Shown here: one piece after another, positions 1 through 6,337 of the stretch | Layout: every line of letters starts with the position of its first letter | Position numbering within the stretch: position 1 is the first letter of the stretch | IMG/VR virus record: IMGVR_UViG_3300013131_002048 | Location: 1 to 47,113 of that record | Source: a virus | Length of the DNA stretch: 47,113 nt | Strand: one strand, 5' to 3' | The notes under the pieces: generated by a model | What the model was told of the DNA's origin: nothing | The model's input: only the letters and a program-made list of their open reading frames with translations | Databases searched by the model: none | Position numbers and translations under genes: made by a program

Positions 1-26
1 AACTTCCAAATTTCTGAATCAGTCAT
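1..26 (-). CDS. Partial CDS, first 8 codons only
   Basis: An ATG at 26 opens a minus-strand frame (MTDSEIWK) that runs off the window edge. A strong AAGGAG lies at 35-40, eight bases upstream. It sits just downstream of the tRNA cluster. The product cannot be identified from eight residues. Confidence 0.6.
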
Positions 27-49
27 AATGATGCTCCTTGTATTAAAAT

Positions 50-139
50 TGGTGGAAGCGGTGAGATTCGAACTCACGGACCCTTTCGGATCGTCTGTTT
101 TCAAGACAGGTGCAATCAACCGGACTCTGCCACGCTTCC
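50..139 (-). tRNA. tRNA-Ser(UGA)
   Basis: Folds as a class II tRNA: acceptor pair GGAAGCG/CGCTTCC, anticodon loop CTTGAAA, long variable arm, GTTCGAATC T-loop. Discriminator A is followed by a genome-encoded CCA (50-52). Last gene of the ten-tRNA array. Confidence 0.95.
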
Positions 140-147
140 ATAATCTT

Positions 148-228
148 TGGTGCCCCTAATCGGATTCGAACCGATACTTATGACACTCCTTTTGAGAGAG
201 CCGCCTTTACCATTTTGGCCATAGGGGC
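148..228 (-). tRNA. tRNA-Leu(CAA)
   Basis: Acceptor GCCCCTA/TAGGGGC with discriminator A and encoded CCA. The anticodon loop CTCAAAA gives CAA (reads UUG). The variable region is short for Leu (about 9 nt) and the anticodon stem holds G-U pairs, so the identity is slightly less certain than the tRNA call. Confidence 0.85.
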
Positions 229-234
229 AATTAG

Positions 235-312
235 TGGAGCAACGGGCGTGATTCGAACACGCGGTTTTCAGGATTTGCAGTCCCGTGCATTGGGCCTCTC
301 TGCCACCGTTGC
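235..312 (-). tRNA. tRNA-Cys(GCA)
   Basis: Acceptor GCAACGG/CCGTTGC, discriminator T, encoded CCA. Anticodon loop CTGCAAA gives GCA. T-arm GCGTG-TTCGAAT-CACGC is intact. Confidence 0.93.
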
Positions 313-318
313 ATTGTC

Positions 319-392
319 TGGCGTACCGACTAGGACTCGAACCTAGAACGCTGATTTTGGAGATCAGAATGTTGCCATTACACTATCGATAC
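319..392 (-). tRNA. tRNA-Trp(CCA)
   Basis: Acceptor GTATCGA/TCGGTAC (one T-G wobble), discriminator G, encoded CCA. Anticodon loop CTCCAAA gives CCA. T-arm CTAGG/CCTAG intact. Confidence 0.93.
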
Positions 393-397
393 ATACG

Positions 398-492
398 TGG
401 TACTCCCACTAGGATTCGAACCTAGATCATCCCCTCATCTAGAGGCATCGCCCGGATATAAGCCGGGAGCTTTACCGTTAAGCTATGGGAGC
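398..492 (-). tRNA. tRNA with UAU anticodon (Ile, reads AUA) and a long variable arm
   Basis: Acceptor GCTCCCA/TGGGAGT, D-arm GCTT/AAGC, anticodon stem CCCGG/CCGGG with loop CTTATAT, so the anticodon is UAU. T-arm CTAGG/CCTAG, encoded CCA. Between anticodon stem and T-arm there are about 25 nt that can fold (CCTC-TAGAT-GAGG), a class II variable arm not expected for tRNA-Ile. A tRNA gene is certain; the amino acid is less so. Confidence 0.8.
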
Positions 493-498
493 AAAATT

Positions 499-574
499 TG
501 GAGCGGGTGATCAGGTTCGAACTGACGACATCTTCCTTGGCAAGGAAGTGCTCTACCAACTGAGCTACACCCGC
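499..574 (-). tRNA. tRNA-Gly(GCC)
   Basis: Acceptor GCGGGTG/CACCCGC, discriminator T, encoded CCA, anticodon loop TTGCCAA between CTTCC/GGAAG stems. Canonical D- and T-arms. Confidence 0.95.
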
Positions 575-577
575 ATA

Positions 578-652
578 TGGTACACTGTAGGGGAATCGAA
601 CCCCTCTTCCCGCCGTGAAAGGGCGGTGTCCTCACCGATAGACGAACAGTGC
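578..652 (-). tRNA. tRNA-Glu(UUC)
   Basis: Acceptor GCACTGT/ACAGTGT, encoded CCA, anticodon loop CTTTCAC between CCGCC/GGCGG stems. T-arm AGGGG/CCCCT intact. Confidence 0.95.
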
Positions 653-658
653 ATTGTC

Positions 659-733
659 TGGCTCCAGAGGGTGGGATCGAACCACCGACCAAAAGATTAA
701 CAGTCTTCTGCTCTGCCGCTGAGCTACTCTGGA
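659..733 (-). tRNA. tRNA-Asn(GUU)
   Basis: Acceptor TCCAGAG/CTCTGGA, discriminator G, encoded CCA, anticodon loop CTGTTAA. Canonical arms. Confidence 0.95.
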
Positions 734-742
734 ATAAAACTT

Positions 743-817
743 TGGCGGTCCCAACGAGAATCGAACTCGTCCCTACGGCGTGACAGGCCATTATTCTAAC
801 CGATAAACTATAGGACC
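743..817 (-). tRNA. tRNA-Asp(GUC)
   Basis: Acceptor GGTCCTA/TGGGACC (with wobble), discriminator G, encoded CCA, anticodon loop CTGTCAC between GGC/GCC pairs. T-arm ACGAG/CTCGT intact. Confidence 0.93.
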
Positions 818-823
818 AAATTT

Positions 824-909
824 TGGTGGATGCGGTAGGAATCGAACCTACGGTGTTTCTCTGTCACTGATTTACAGTCAGCTGCCTTCGCCGCTCGGCA
901 CACACATCC
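824..909 (-). tRNA. tRNA-Tyr(GUA)
   Basis: Acceptor GGATGTG/CGCATCC, anticodon loop CTGTAAA between CTGA/TCAG stems, class II variable arm, encoded CCA. First tRNA transcribed; its mature 5' base (909) is next to the predicted transcription start of the 917-945 promoter. Confidence 0.95.
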
Positions 910-916
910 AAAACAT

Positions 917-945
917 ATTATAACACTCTCCCGCTATGCTGTCAA
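917..945 (-). promoter_or_regulatory. Early sigma70-type promoter of the tRNA array
   Basis: On the minus strand: TTGACA (940-945), 17-bp spacer ending in TG-T, TATAAT (917-922). Perfect -35 and -10 plus extended -10. Predicted start near 910, so the tRNA-Tyr precursor would have almost no 5' leader. Confidence 0.9.
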
Positions 946-973
946 CCGCTGTGCAGGCGGAGGTGGAGAGTGT

Positions 974-1038
974 GTATTAAAGCAGACTGTCCAGATATTA
1001 GAAGTGGCCTCTGTGGGACAACCAATCTGCTTTAATAC
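974..1038. other. Long imperfect hairpin / structured intergenic element
   Basis: A 13-bp perfect inverted repeat (974-986 with 1026-1038) encloses a second 5-bp pair (TGTCC 988-992 with GGACA 1016-1020). It lies between the tRNA promoter and the 1137 terminator, outside any plausible gene. A T-run follows the right arm on the plus strand some 6 nt away. Function unknown; could be an RNA element or a DNA site. Confidence 0.6.
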
Positions 1039-1136
1039 GCCGATATTTTTTGTTCTACACAAAGAACTCCATCCACCGGGCCGCCCGTTTATTTTTTAGA
1101 GTGCTGATAGGACCTCGTTTCCATTTGCACTGTGAT

Positions 1137-1166
1137 AAAAAACCCCAGGTCTTTCGATCCTGGGGT
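1137..1166 (-). terminator. Rho-independent terminator
   Basis: Minus-strand hairpin ACCCCAGG / CCTGGGGT followed directly by a run of six T. It ends the short transcript that starts near 1300. Confidence 0.9.
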
Positions 1167-1300
1167 CCCGTATAAATCTAGTTTAGTTTAGACTATGCGA
1201 AACCCCTTGTACGATCATTCTCTAGACCAAAACAGGGCACTGACCATGTATAGGCCATTAGCTGTTTACTAGATATAATCGAATGTAAAGTGTTCATCAT
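1167..1300 (-). ncRNA. Putative small transcript (promoter 1307-1335 to terminator 1137-1166)
   Basis: A perfect promoter and a strong terminator bound only about 135-165 nt, so a discrete short RNA is expected. It does not match an RNA family I recognise. It contains a 35-codon frame (1193-1300) that begins exactly at the predicted start with ATGATG, so it could instead be a leaderless small mRNA. Confidence 0.5.
1193..1300 (-). CDS. Possible 35-aa leaderless ORF
   Basis: The frame starts ATG ATG AAC and ends TAG, six bases after the TATAAT box, with no room for a ribosome binding site. The peptide (MMNTLHSIIS...RTRGFA) has no recognised family. Real only if leaderless translation is used here, as suggested for other genes in this window; otherwise the transcript is non-coding. 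Confidence 0.3.
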   Translation of the reverse strand: MMNTLHSIISSKQLMAYTWSVPCFGLENDRTRGFA

Positions 1301-1306
1301 AGTGTA

Positions 1307-1335
1307 ATTATATTATCAGTTTATTTATCTGTCAA
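1307..1335 (-). promoter_or_regulatory. Early sigma70-type promoter
   Basis: Minus strand TTGACA (1330-1335), 17-bp spacer, TATAAT (1307-1312). No TG extension. Drives the short transcript ending at 1137 and lies just downstream of the clpP-proximal gene at 1368. Confidence 0.88.
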
Positions 1336-1367
1336 GAACTTTTTAGCCATAATATGTGGCTTTTTCG

Positions 1368-1607
1368 CTACGATTGATCCAATTCAATAAGTAAGTGCTT
1401 ACCAACTTCGAACAATCCCACACCACCTACTAGATCCAGACAGCTGGCATGTATCTGTGCATCACCATCGTCGTTCAACGAACAGGCCACGAATTCTTTG
1501 ATTTTCCCTTCTTCGACCTGTCTTTGTATTTGTGCTAATACTTCTAGCATTGCTTCTTTACGCTCTGCGTCTTTTTTCTGCTTGATATCTAGAGTAACTA
1601 TATTCAT
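1368..1607 (-). CDS. Conserved-looking small phage protein
   Basis: 79 residues from ATG at 1607 (a longer TTG start at 1622 would overlap the clpP stop but has no ribosome binding site). Charged N-terminus with a K/E-rich helix, then an ASCLDLVGGVG stretch. It follows ClpP closely, so probably the last gene of that early operon. No family recognised; not clearly a Clp adaptor. Confidence 0.7.
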   Translation of the reverse strand: MNIVTLDIKQKKDAERKEAMLEVLAQIQRQVEEGKIKEFVACSLNDDGDAQIHASCLDLVGGVGLFEVGKHLLIELDQS

Positions 1608-1614
1608 TGGTTTC

Positions 1615-2190
1615 TCATTCAAATATATGGTCAGCGATGCCTAAATCTACCGCTTCGGCAGCGGTGAGATAAACATCCGAAGCAGGTAACAATTTTTTAC
1701 GAACTACACTGGGGGCGAGACCAGTGGCTTCTTTCAGCACGTCAACCATTCTTTGATTGGTCAATTCGTTGTCTTTCATTGTAGCTTTGATATCGTGATA
1801 TTTGCCTTCAGTGGTATCTGAAAACTGATGACACATGAAACTGGTGTTCTTGGCAGCATATCTTTGTCCCTTATCTCCTGATGCAAAGATAAGGAAAGCC
1901 GCAGACATAACTGACCCGATTCCTATACATCTTACTACATGGTGACTAGACCTCATCATATCAATCAGCCCAAATGCTTGATACAGATCTCCCCCTATAG
2001 AATTGATATAAAGGGTAAGAACTTTCTCTTTTGATACATCAAGATTTTCGTAGATCAACCATTTGATCGCAGGACCTACAGAATCTTCGTCTATTTCTCC
2101 GTTGATAAAATGTGTTGAATTTTCCAACAGTTTGAGATCAATCCGATCCTCGGCTATGAATTCTTCCAGTTTTTTCACGCGGTGCTCCAT
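1615..2190 (-). CDS. clpP: ClpP-like serine protease
   Basis: 191 residues, the usual length for a ClpP/crotonase-fold peptidase. The catalytic triad is visible: Ser96 in IGSVMSAAF, His121 in MCHQF, Asp172 in SDVYLTAAEA. No ATPase partner (ClpX/A) is in the window, so it may use the host unfoldase or act as a stand-alone phage protease; T4-like marine phages often carry ClpP. ClpS, which directs substrates to ClpAP, lies at 20176. Behind the extended -10 promoter at 2218-2223. Confidence 0.9.
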   Translation of the reverse strand: MEHRVKKLEEFIAEDRIDLKLLENSTHFINGEIDEDSVGPAIKWLIYENLDVSKEKVLTLYINSIGGDLYQAFGLIDMMRSSHHVVRCIGIGSVMSAAFLIFASGDKGQRYAAKNTSFMCHQFSDTTEGKYHDIKATMKDNELTNQRMVDVLKEATGLAPSVVRKKLLPASDVYLTAAEAVDLGIADHIFE

Positions 2191-2217
2191 CGTTTGCTTT
2201 TACTTATCCTTTTGTTT

Positions 2218-2223
2218 ATTATA
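2218..2223 (-). promoter_or_regulatory. Extended -10 promoter of clpP
   Basis: Minus strand TG-C-TATAAT without a good -35 at the expected distance. A TGCTTTT stretch upstream weakly recalls a T4 middle (MotA) box, but the spacing is not exact. Start near 2211, 21 bases before the clpP ATG. Confidence 0.55.
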
Positions 2224-2235
2224 GCATCTGTTTAT

Positions 2236-2601
2236 TTAAAAAGCACTGACAGCCCAGCCGATAATAGCCACATAAGTCAAATAATGGAGGCATTGATCTA
2301 GCCCAAACCAAATCCAAAATTTACGATCTAAATGACTAAGGCCTTTGGATAATTTTTGTTTTGCCCAATCAATATGATAATGTGCTATTAAATCGGCTAC
2401 AGCAGCCTGGATAGCAATGACTGGATAAAAGGGCAGTAAAATCATAAATGTGAACCAGCCGTGAAGTCCCGCATGATAGAGTCCTCCTCTAGCACCATAT
2501 GTTCCTTTTTCTCGTATCATATGATTAAACTGCAATAAAAAATCGCAGATAAAATGTTTGATTCCGAATACAGCCAGTAATATTATAATTTCAGCAGTCA
2601 T
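2236..2601 (-). CDS. DUF3307 membrane protein
   Basis: 121 residues with three or four membrane segments. Shows the family pattern: HFICDFLLQ near the N-terminus, KG, L-x-HAGLHG, then DLIAHYHIDWAKQK. The His/Asp-rich loops are typical of DUF3307, found in bacteria and T4-like phages; function unknown. ATGA overlap with the 59-aa gene upstream. Confidence 0.85.
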   Translation of the reverse strand: MTAEIIILLAVFGIKHFICDFLLQFNHMIREKGTYGARGGLYHAGLHGWFTFMILLPFYPVIAIQAAVADLIAHYHIDWAKQKLSKGLSHLDRKFWIWFGLDQCLHYLTYVAIIGWAVSAF

Positions 2602-2777
2602 TCTGGTAATGGTGTGAATCTAGACAAAAAACTTTCTTCATAACAACTAAACTCTGTTGAATTTTCTTTGTCTTCTAAAATATAATGTATCCAAACGTGC
2701 CCTTCAAGTTCTACTCTATGTATAACGTGAAAGATCTTTCCATCTGAACTAGTCCATCTTGTGCGTTCCTTGACCAT
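2598..2777 (-). CDS. Small 59-aa phage protein
   Basis: ATG at 2777 with AAGGAG seven to eight bases upstream, ending in a TGA that overlaps the DUF3307 start (ATGA). The product (MVKERTRWTSSDGKIFHVIH...RFTPLPE) has a W-x-S-x-D-G-K strand-like pattern. No family recognised. Tight coupling and a good ribosome binding site make it a likely real gene. Confidence 0.75.
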   Translation of the reverse strand: MVKERTRWTSSDGKIFHVIHRVELEGHVWIHYILEDKENSTEFSCYEESFLSRFTPLPE

Positions 2778-2787
2778 CGCGCTCTCC

Positions 2788-3192
2788 TTATGTTTTAAAA
2801 ACTTCTGTAGCCTCCGTGTCTACATTCTCTACCATATGTATCATAAATCTGTAGGCATCCCAGGCTTTCTTGACACTTTCGTTTTCGCTTAGAGAAGTAG
2901 GAAAAATATCTACCCAGATAGCATTCTCGGGTTGCTGGTGTCGATGTAGGCCTTGCTTGCGAGGCTGTAACAATCTATTACTGTCCCAAAGATCCTGCGC
3001 CACTACAAGACAACGTGTGTGATCAAGACCTAGAAGATAACCGGGTTCTCCCATATAAAGATCAATCACGCGATCAAGTTGTTCACGCTCGTGGATGCTG
3101 GTAGCAGTGATAATGAACGCGACATCATCGATCGAGATGTCACCTTTGACGATGTCGCGGATGCAACGACCTAGACTAAAACCGATTTTCAT
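2788..3192 (-). CDS. Hypothetical phage protein
   Basis: 134 residues, soluble, mixed alpha/beta composition. C-terminal KKAWDAYRFMIHM helix. ATGA overlap with the gene at 3189. No family recognised. The C-terminal helix recalls the end of the 6748-7215 product (VRKAYDHFILVCEL), which may be a distant relationship. Confidence 0.75.
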   Translation of the reverse strand: MKIGFSLGRCIRDIVKGDISIDDVAFIITATSIHEREQLDRVIDLYMGEPGYLLGLDHTRCLVVAQDLWDSNRLLQPRKQGLHRHQQPENAIWVDIFPTSLSENESVKKAWDAYRFMIHMVENVDTEATEVFKT

Positions 3193-3647
3193 TTGTCTAA
3201 CTGCCCTTTCTTGATGTCACGCATGATCCTAAATAGATATTTGTTACCATTTGGGCATGCGCTGGCGATTTCAGTATCTTCCCAATGGATGGTGAGATGA
3301 TGACCATTCACAGTCTTAGGTTTGAATCTAGTGCCTGGCTTGGTGATATTTACAGTGGCATAATCATGACCCGATATGGTCCAATTTTTACGATTATAAT
3401 CCGTTCTTACTTTAACGTCATAGATTTTACCGTCACTGTCAACGACCGTGAACTCTTTTTTGTTTTTTTCGGTCCAGGTAAAACCTTGCGTTAATTCAGC
3501 TACCCGAACTTTGAATATTCTTTCAGCGTCGAGAGCCTTAAGCCTGTTAGAGATCTGTACCATGTCGGAAGTAGTCAGTCCCATGAGTTGGCATTGCACT
3601 AGAATGCGCTCTTGTTTCTCTGTTAGTTTAGCTCTTTGTCTGGGCAT
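3189..3647 (-). CDS. Hypothetical phage protein with N-terminal helix-turn-helix-like segment
   Basis: 152 residues, basic. The N-terminal 45 residues (KLTEKQERILVQC...GLTTSDMVQISNRL) look like a helix-turn-helix, which might bind nucleic acid. The C-terminal part is beta-rich (ATVNITKPGTRF, LTIHWED). No catalytic motif seen. ATG at 3647 with AAAGG upstream. Confidence 0.7.
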   Translation of the reverse strand: MPRQRAKLTEKQERILVQCQLMGLTTSDMVQISNRLKALDAERIFKVRVAELTQGFTWTEKNKKEFTVVDSDGKIYDVKVRTDYNRKNWTISGHDYATVNITKPGTRFKPKTVNGHHLTIHWEDTEIASACPNGNKYLFRIMRDIKKGQLDK

Positions 3648-3660
3648 AACATAACCTTTC

Positions 3661-3888
3661 TTACTTCATATTTTGGCTTAATTTGTTGATGGTTTCCATC
3701 ATCATTTTCATATTCATTTCGATCTGCTTCTGTGCCTGTTCTGGACTTTGGCTAGGCAAGCATTCTGCAGAATACTGTTGTGTTTTGGTGATCCTTGCAC
3801 GTTCTTTGATACAGTCTTCCCAGGTATTGAAATTAACCAAAGGAGTGATCATTCCAAGATTAGTAATTAGTACCAGTTGATATATCAC
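3661..3888 (-). CDS. Small protein with N-terminal hydrophobic segment, GTG start
   Basis: 75 residues. GTG at 3888 has AGGAG six bases upstream; the nearer ATG gives only ATG-CCG-TGA. N-terminus MIYQLVLITNLGM resembles DUF1482-type phage/bacterial proteins (hydrophobic strand, then W/F-x-x-C). Met-rich C-terminal helix. First gene after the 3918-3946 promoter. Confidence 0.7.
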   Translation of the reverse strand: MIYQLVLITNLGMITPLVNFNTWEDCIKERARITKTQQYSAECLPSQSPEQAQKQIEMNMKMMMETINKLSQNMK

Positions 3889-3917
3889 GGCATACTCCTA
3901 AAAGTTGATGATATAAT

Positions 3918-3946
3918 ATTGTAACATCAAAGAGTTATGTTGTCAA
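3918..3946 (-). promoter_or_regulatory. Early sigma70-type promoter
   Basis: Minus strand TTGACA (3941-3946), 17-bp spacer ending GATG-T, TACAAT (3918-3923). The -35 overlaps the stop codon of the 3943 gene. Predicted start near 3911. Confidence 0.85.
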
Positions 3947-4164
3947 GTTGATTTCCACTTTAACTCAAACATTAATGCATCTTTTGGGTCTTTGAATCTA
4001 TATCCTGCCACTTGATCGTAGATGTAAGAAACATCCGAAGTGTCCTGCACATCAAAATCAATGAAAGTTTGACATTGGCGACTAGCCCAAGCTCCCGCTT
4101 CTTCAAAATATTCTGCAGCTTCTTCATATGACATATCAACATCGTTTAGATAAACCACTATCAT
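3943..4164 (-). CDS. Tandem-family small protein 1 (DALMFELKW tail)
   Basis: 73 residues from ATG at 4164, which overlaps the previous stop as ATGA; the in-frame GTG at 4170 is less likely. C-terminal motif F-K-D-P-K-D-A-L-M-F-E-L-K-W is shared with four or five neighbours at 4161-5442. Function unknown; the shared tail suggests local duplication of one ancestral gene. Confidence 0.8.
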   Translation of the reverse strand: MIVVYLNDVDMSYEEAAEYFEEAGAWASRQCQTFIDFDVQDTSDVSYIYDQVAGYRFKDPKDALMFELKWKST

Positions 4165-4379
4165 CCCCACCTCAGCAAAAACATTGTGATTTCTTTTTTG
4201 TTTTTGAATTTGATAGTATCAAAACTTGTGCGGGTTCCGCAGTTGTGTTCTTCACACCATGCTTGTATAGGATCCATATCTGCTTCGTTAATGCCAACTT
4301 CAAATCCTCGGGTCTCTACTGCTACTCTAGCACTTAAACAATGTCTTCTAGCAGTTTCTACCCAAAATATTTTCTTCAT
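4161..4379 (-). CDS. Tandem-family small protein 2 (MFLLRW tail)
   Basis: 72 residues starting MKKIFWVETARRH at 4379, an ATGA overlap with the gene at 4376. A longer frame to 4490 exists but would run 112 bases into the neighbour. Tail FKNKKEITMFLLRWG matches the family, with E replacing D-A. Confidence 0.8.
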   Translation of the reverse strand: MKKIFWVETARRHCLSARVAVETRGFEVGINEADMDPIQAWCEEHNCGTRTSFDTIKFKNKKEITMFLLRWG

Positions 4380-4642
4380 GCCCATTTCATTGAAAACATC
4401 ATAGCGTCTTGATCGTTTTGAAAATACCAAGCACGGCCTTCGGCCACAGAAAGATCTCTGAACTTGCTGTGACAGTTCTCCAAACACCAAGTTAATTTTT
4501 CTGCGAATTCTTGATCTGGAAGAACGATCATGGTATAACTTTCCAAAATCTGCATCAACGGATCGTGTACTTTTAAATCTTTTTCAGCATGGATAGCCTT
4601 CATTATAGTCGATGTGCGAGCAGCGTAGGATGTGCTACTCAT
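4376..4642 (-). CDS. Tandem-family small protein 3 (DAMMFSMKW tail)
   Basis: 88 residues from ATG at 4642, an ATGA overlap with the preceding gene. Contains EFAEKLTWCLENCHSKF, similar to the WCEKNL / WCEEHN stretch in its neighbours, then tail FQNDQDAMMFSMKWA. Function unknown. Confidence 0.8.
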   Translation of the reverse strand: MSSTSYAARTSTIMKAIHAEKDLKVHDPLMQILESYTMIVLPDQEFAEKLTWCLENCHSKFRDLSVAEGRAWYFQNDQDAMMFSMKWA

Positions 4643-4917
4643 TTGCCGTATCTCAATAGCCATTCTGTTAGTGCCGATCCTACAAAATTAGCTCGTATCT
4701 GATAGCTATATCCCATTGACGCAGGATCTGCTAATCTATGCCACGAAGGAGTATCAACGGCATTCTTCATTACCCACTGTCCGATTTCACTCTTTTCCCA
4801 TTCGAGTAAGGGCTGGGCAGCATAGAGATCTGGATCCTCAACGTCTCCCATTGAAAATTGATGGACGACGACTTCTCTGCATTCTTCCACACGATCTCCT
4901 ACCAAAACATACTTCAT
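4639..4917 (-). CDS. Tandem-family small protein 4 (degenerate tail)
   Basis: 92 residues from ATG at 4917 (ATGA with the upstream stop; a GTG at 4923 is the alternative). N-terminus MKYVLVGDRVEEC, then an LLEWEKSEIGQW stretch. The C-terminus ALTEWLLRYGK is the most divergent version of the family motif. Function unknown. Confidence 0.75.
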   Translation of the reverse strand: MKYVLVGDRVEECREVVVHQFSMGDVEDPDLYAAQPLLEWEKSEIGQWVMKNAVDTPSWHRLADPASMGYSYQIRANFVGSALTEWLLRYGK

Positions 4918-5171
4918 TTCCACCTCAGCGTAAACATCACAGCGTCGCTGGATTCTTCAAACAAGAAACATCTACCTTCTCTATGATGTTGCCCTTTACA
5001 ATGATCCGTTAACCAATATGTGATATCTATGGCGTGTTCATTATCAGCGAATCTATCTAGATCAATCCTTTGCCAACCAAAGCGACACAAAACATCAGCT
5101 AGGATTTCAAAATCCTGGACACTGTGCATCCGGTCACCCAATTCCTCTAGTATTTGATCTTGTAGATTCAT
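4914..5171 (-). CDS. Tandem-family small protein 5 (DAVMFTLRW tail)
   Basis: 85 residues. Helical N-terminus, then ITYWLTDHCKG and tail FEESSDAVMFTLRWK. AAGG lies just before the ATG. Function unknown. Confidence 0.8.
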   Translation of the reverse strand: MNLQDQILEELGDRMHSVQDFEILADVLCRFGWQRIDLDRFADNEHAIDITYWLTDHCKGQHHREGRCFLFEESSDAVMFTLRWK

Positions 5172-5236
5172 AACCTTGTTGCCAAGATTTCGCTCACACT
5201 ACCGACCTCTAAACCTCTACCTAGTCCTAATGCCAT
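5168..5236 (-). CDS. Possible 22-aa mini-gene
   Basis: A frame beginning at 5236 (MALGLGRGLE...ILATRL) overlaps the end of the 5227 gene by ten bases and ends in a TGA that overlaps the 5171 start as ATGA. It fills an otherwise unusual 55-base gap in a tightly overlapped array. No ribosome binding site is obvious; it may only serve to couple translation. Confidence 0.3.
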   Translation of the reverse strand: MALGLGRGLEVGSVSEILATRL

Positions 5237-5442
5237 GTCAACCCAAATAACACAGCATCTTTGGGATCTTTAAAGAAAAAATGGGTGTTGCCGAACATAG
5301 ATTCGATGGCCCACTTGGTAGTTTTGGGTCTTTGGGTAAAAGCATAATACCCACCGTCTCCCAGATTCTTTTCGCACCATTTGATCATTTCAAGATGTTG
5401 GTGGTATCGATCTTTGCCAAAACTGAATCGTATTAAGTCCAT
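5227..5442 (-). CDS. Tandem-family small protein 6 (DAVLFGLTW tail)
   Basis: 71 residues. Contains IKWCEKNLGDGGYYAF and tail FKDPKDAVLFGLTWH. Members 1 and 6, at the two ends of the array, share FKDPKDA exactly. Overlaps the upstream gene by ten bases. Confidence 0.82.
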   Translation of the reverse strand: MDLIRFSFGKDRYHQHLEMIKWCEKNLGDGGYYAFTQRPKTTKWAIESMFGNTHFFFKDPKDAVLFGLTWH

Positions 5443-5759
5443 GTTCTATGCTCTTCCGCCACCCACTCTGCACCATCATATTCTTGTATTAACCATTTGA
5501 CATTGCCAGGTATCTCTACGATCTTAAGATTAGAGTGGGGGCCGTTAGCAGCCATACCTAGTTCTTTGACTACTTTGATCAGATAAGGATCGTCACGAGG
5601 GATGTCACGATCGTACCAATCAGGATCGATGATACCAGCCAGTCTCTTGTATTCGGTCTGAGCCTTTGGGCTAAGTCCGAAACCGCCATAGCAGTCATTT
5701 ATGACCACATATCGGACTCCAATTTTTAGATCTTCTAAAAACTTCTGTTTAGCATTCAT
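5433..5759 (-). CDS. Conserved phage protein (INDCYGGFGLS)
   Basis: 108 residues. N-terminal YVVINDCYGGFGLSPKA is a strand-turn block recurrent in phage proteins of unknown function. The RDDPYLIKVVKELG and KIVEIPGNVKWLI segments are also typical of that group. ATGA overlap with 5756. Confidence 0.8.
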   Translation of the reverse strand: MNAKQKFLEDLKIGVRYVVINDCYGGFGLSPKAQTEYKRLAGIIDPDWYDRDIPRDDPYLIKVVKELGMAANGPHSNLKIVEIPGNVKWLIQEYDGAEWVAEEHRTWT

Positions 5760-6277
5760 CGCCAGTCTTTCAACATTTCTTCATTGTCAATAGCATCACG
5801 TAGCAGACCTTCTACCATTTGATTTAGGGTAACATCGCGTTCGTGTGCCAATTTCATTAATTGAAATAGTGCATCATCGGGCAAGGTCAGAGGAACCTGT
5901 ACACGAGTGTCATATTCCTCACCATTCACTATGGCTGTGGCTTTTTCAAGAAAGTCTTCTTCTGTGTCGAGATCTACGAATTTCACACAGTCCCACGCTT
6001 CGTCGTCTATTTCTCTATCTTTTACTTCAAGATCGTGTGCCTGTTTGTATTCAGGATTGATTAAACGATAAGCACGTTGATTTTGGAAATCGCAGACATA
6101 GGCTTCGTAGACTTCTTGGGTTTTAGTATCAAAACAGATACTCACAGTGTGTCCATCTTGCTCACCGTTCCAAGAATCCAAACAGTAGGCATCGTGTCCA
6201 AAACACTGCCACTGATAGTCGCTGCCTTCGGTGATACGATAACCTACAGTTTCCATAAAATCTTTTAAGGTAATCAT
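5756..6277 (-). CDS. Conserved T4-like phage protein with C-terminal ribbon-helix-helix-like domain
   Basis: 173 residues. The N-terminal 70 (FMETVGYRITEGSDY...LDSWNG...SICFDTKTQEVYE) form a beta-rich block common in marine T4-like phages. The C-terminal segment LTLPDDALFQLMKLAHERDV-TLNQMVEGLLRDAI fits a ribbon-helix-helix fold, suggesting DNA binding. First gene after the 6299-6327 promoter, with AAAGGAT upstream. Confidence 0.8.
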   Translation of the reverse strand: MITLKDFMETVGYRITEGSDYQWQCFGHDAYCLDSWNGEQDGHTVSICFDTKTQEVYEAYVCDFQNQRAYRLINPEYKQAHDLEVKDREIDDEAWDCVKFVDLDTEEDFLEKATAIVNGEEYDTRVQVPLTLPDDALFQLMKLAHERDVTLNQMVEGLLRDAIDNEEMLKDWR

Positions 6278-6298
6278 GTTAATCCTTTCGTTTATACT

Positions 6299-6327
6299 AT
6301 TATAACATCAAATGAATAATTTGTCAA
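6299..6327 (-). promoter_or_regulatory. Early sigma70-type promoter
   Basis: Minus strand TTGACA (6322-6327), 17-bp spacer ending GATG-T, TATAAT (6299-6304). Start near 6292, 15 bases before the ATG at 6277. Confidence 0.92.
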
Positions 6328-6337
6328 GCTATCCAAT

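Noticed and set aside
110-791. ORFs of 70-100 aa on both strands across the tRNA cluster
   Set aside because: They read through tRNA genes (repeated GxxxIRTR / SVGRAL-type artefacts of T-arms) and have no ribosome binding sites.
1171-1178. Plus-strand TATAAATC as a late promoter
   Set aside because: No plus-strand gene follows; the site is inside the short minus-strand transcript.
4379-4490. Longer N-terminus for the 4161 gene
   Set aside because: It would overlap the neighbour by over 100 bases; the ATGA at 4379 fits the pattern of every other gene in the array.
5845-6268. Two plus-strand ORFs opposite the 5756 gene
   Set aside because: No start signals, and the minus-strand protein is a recognisable conserved family.
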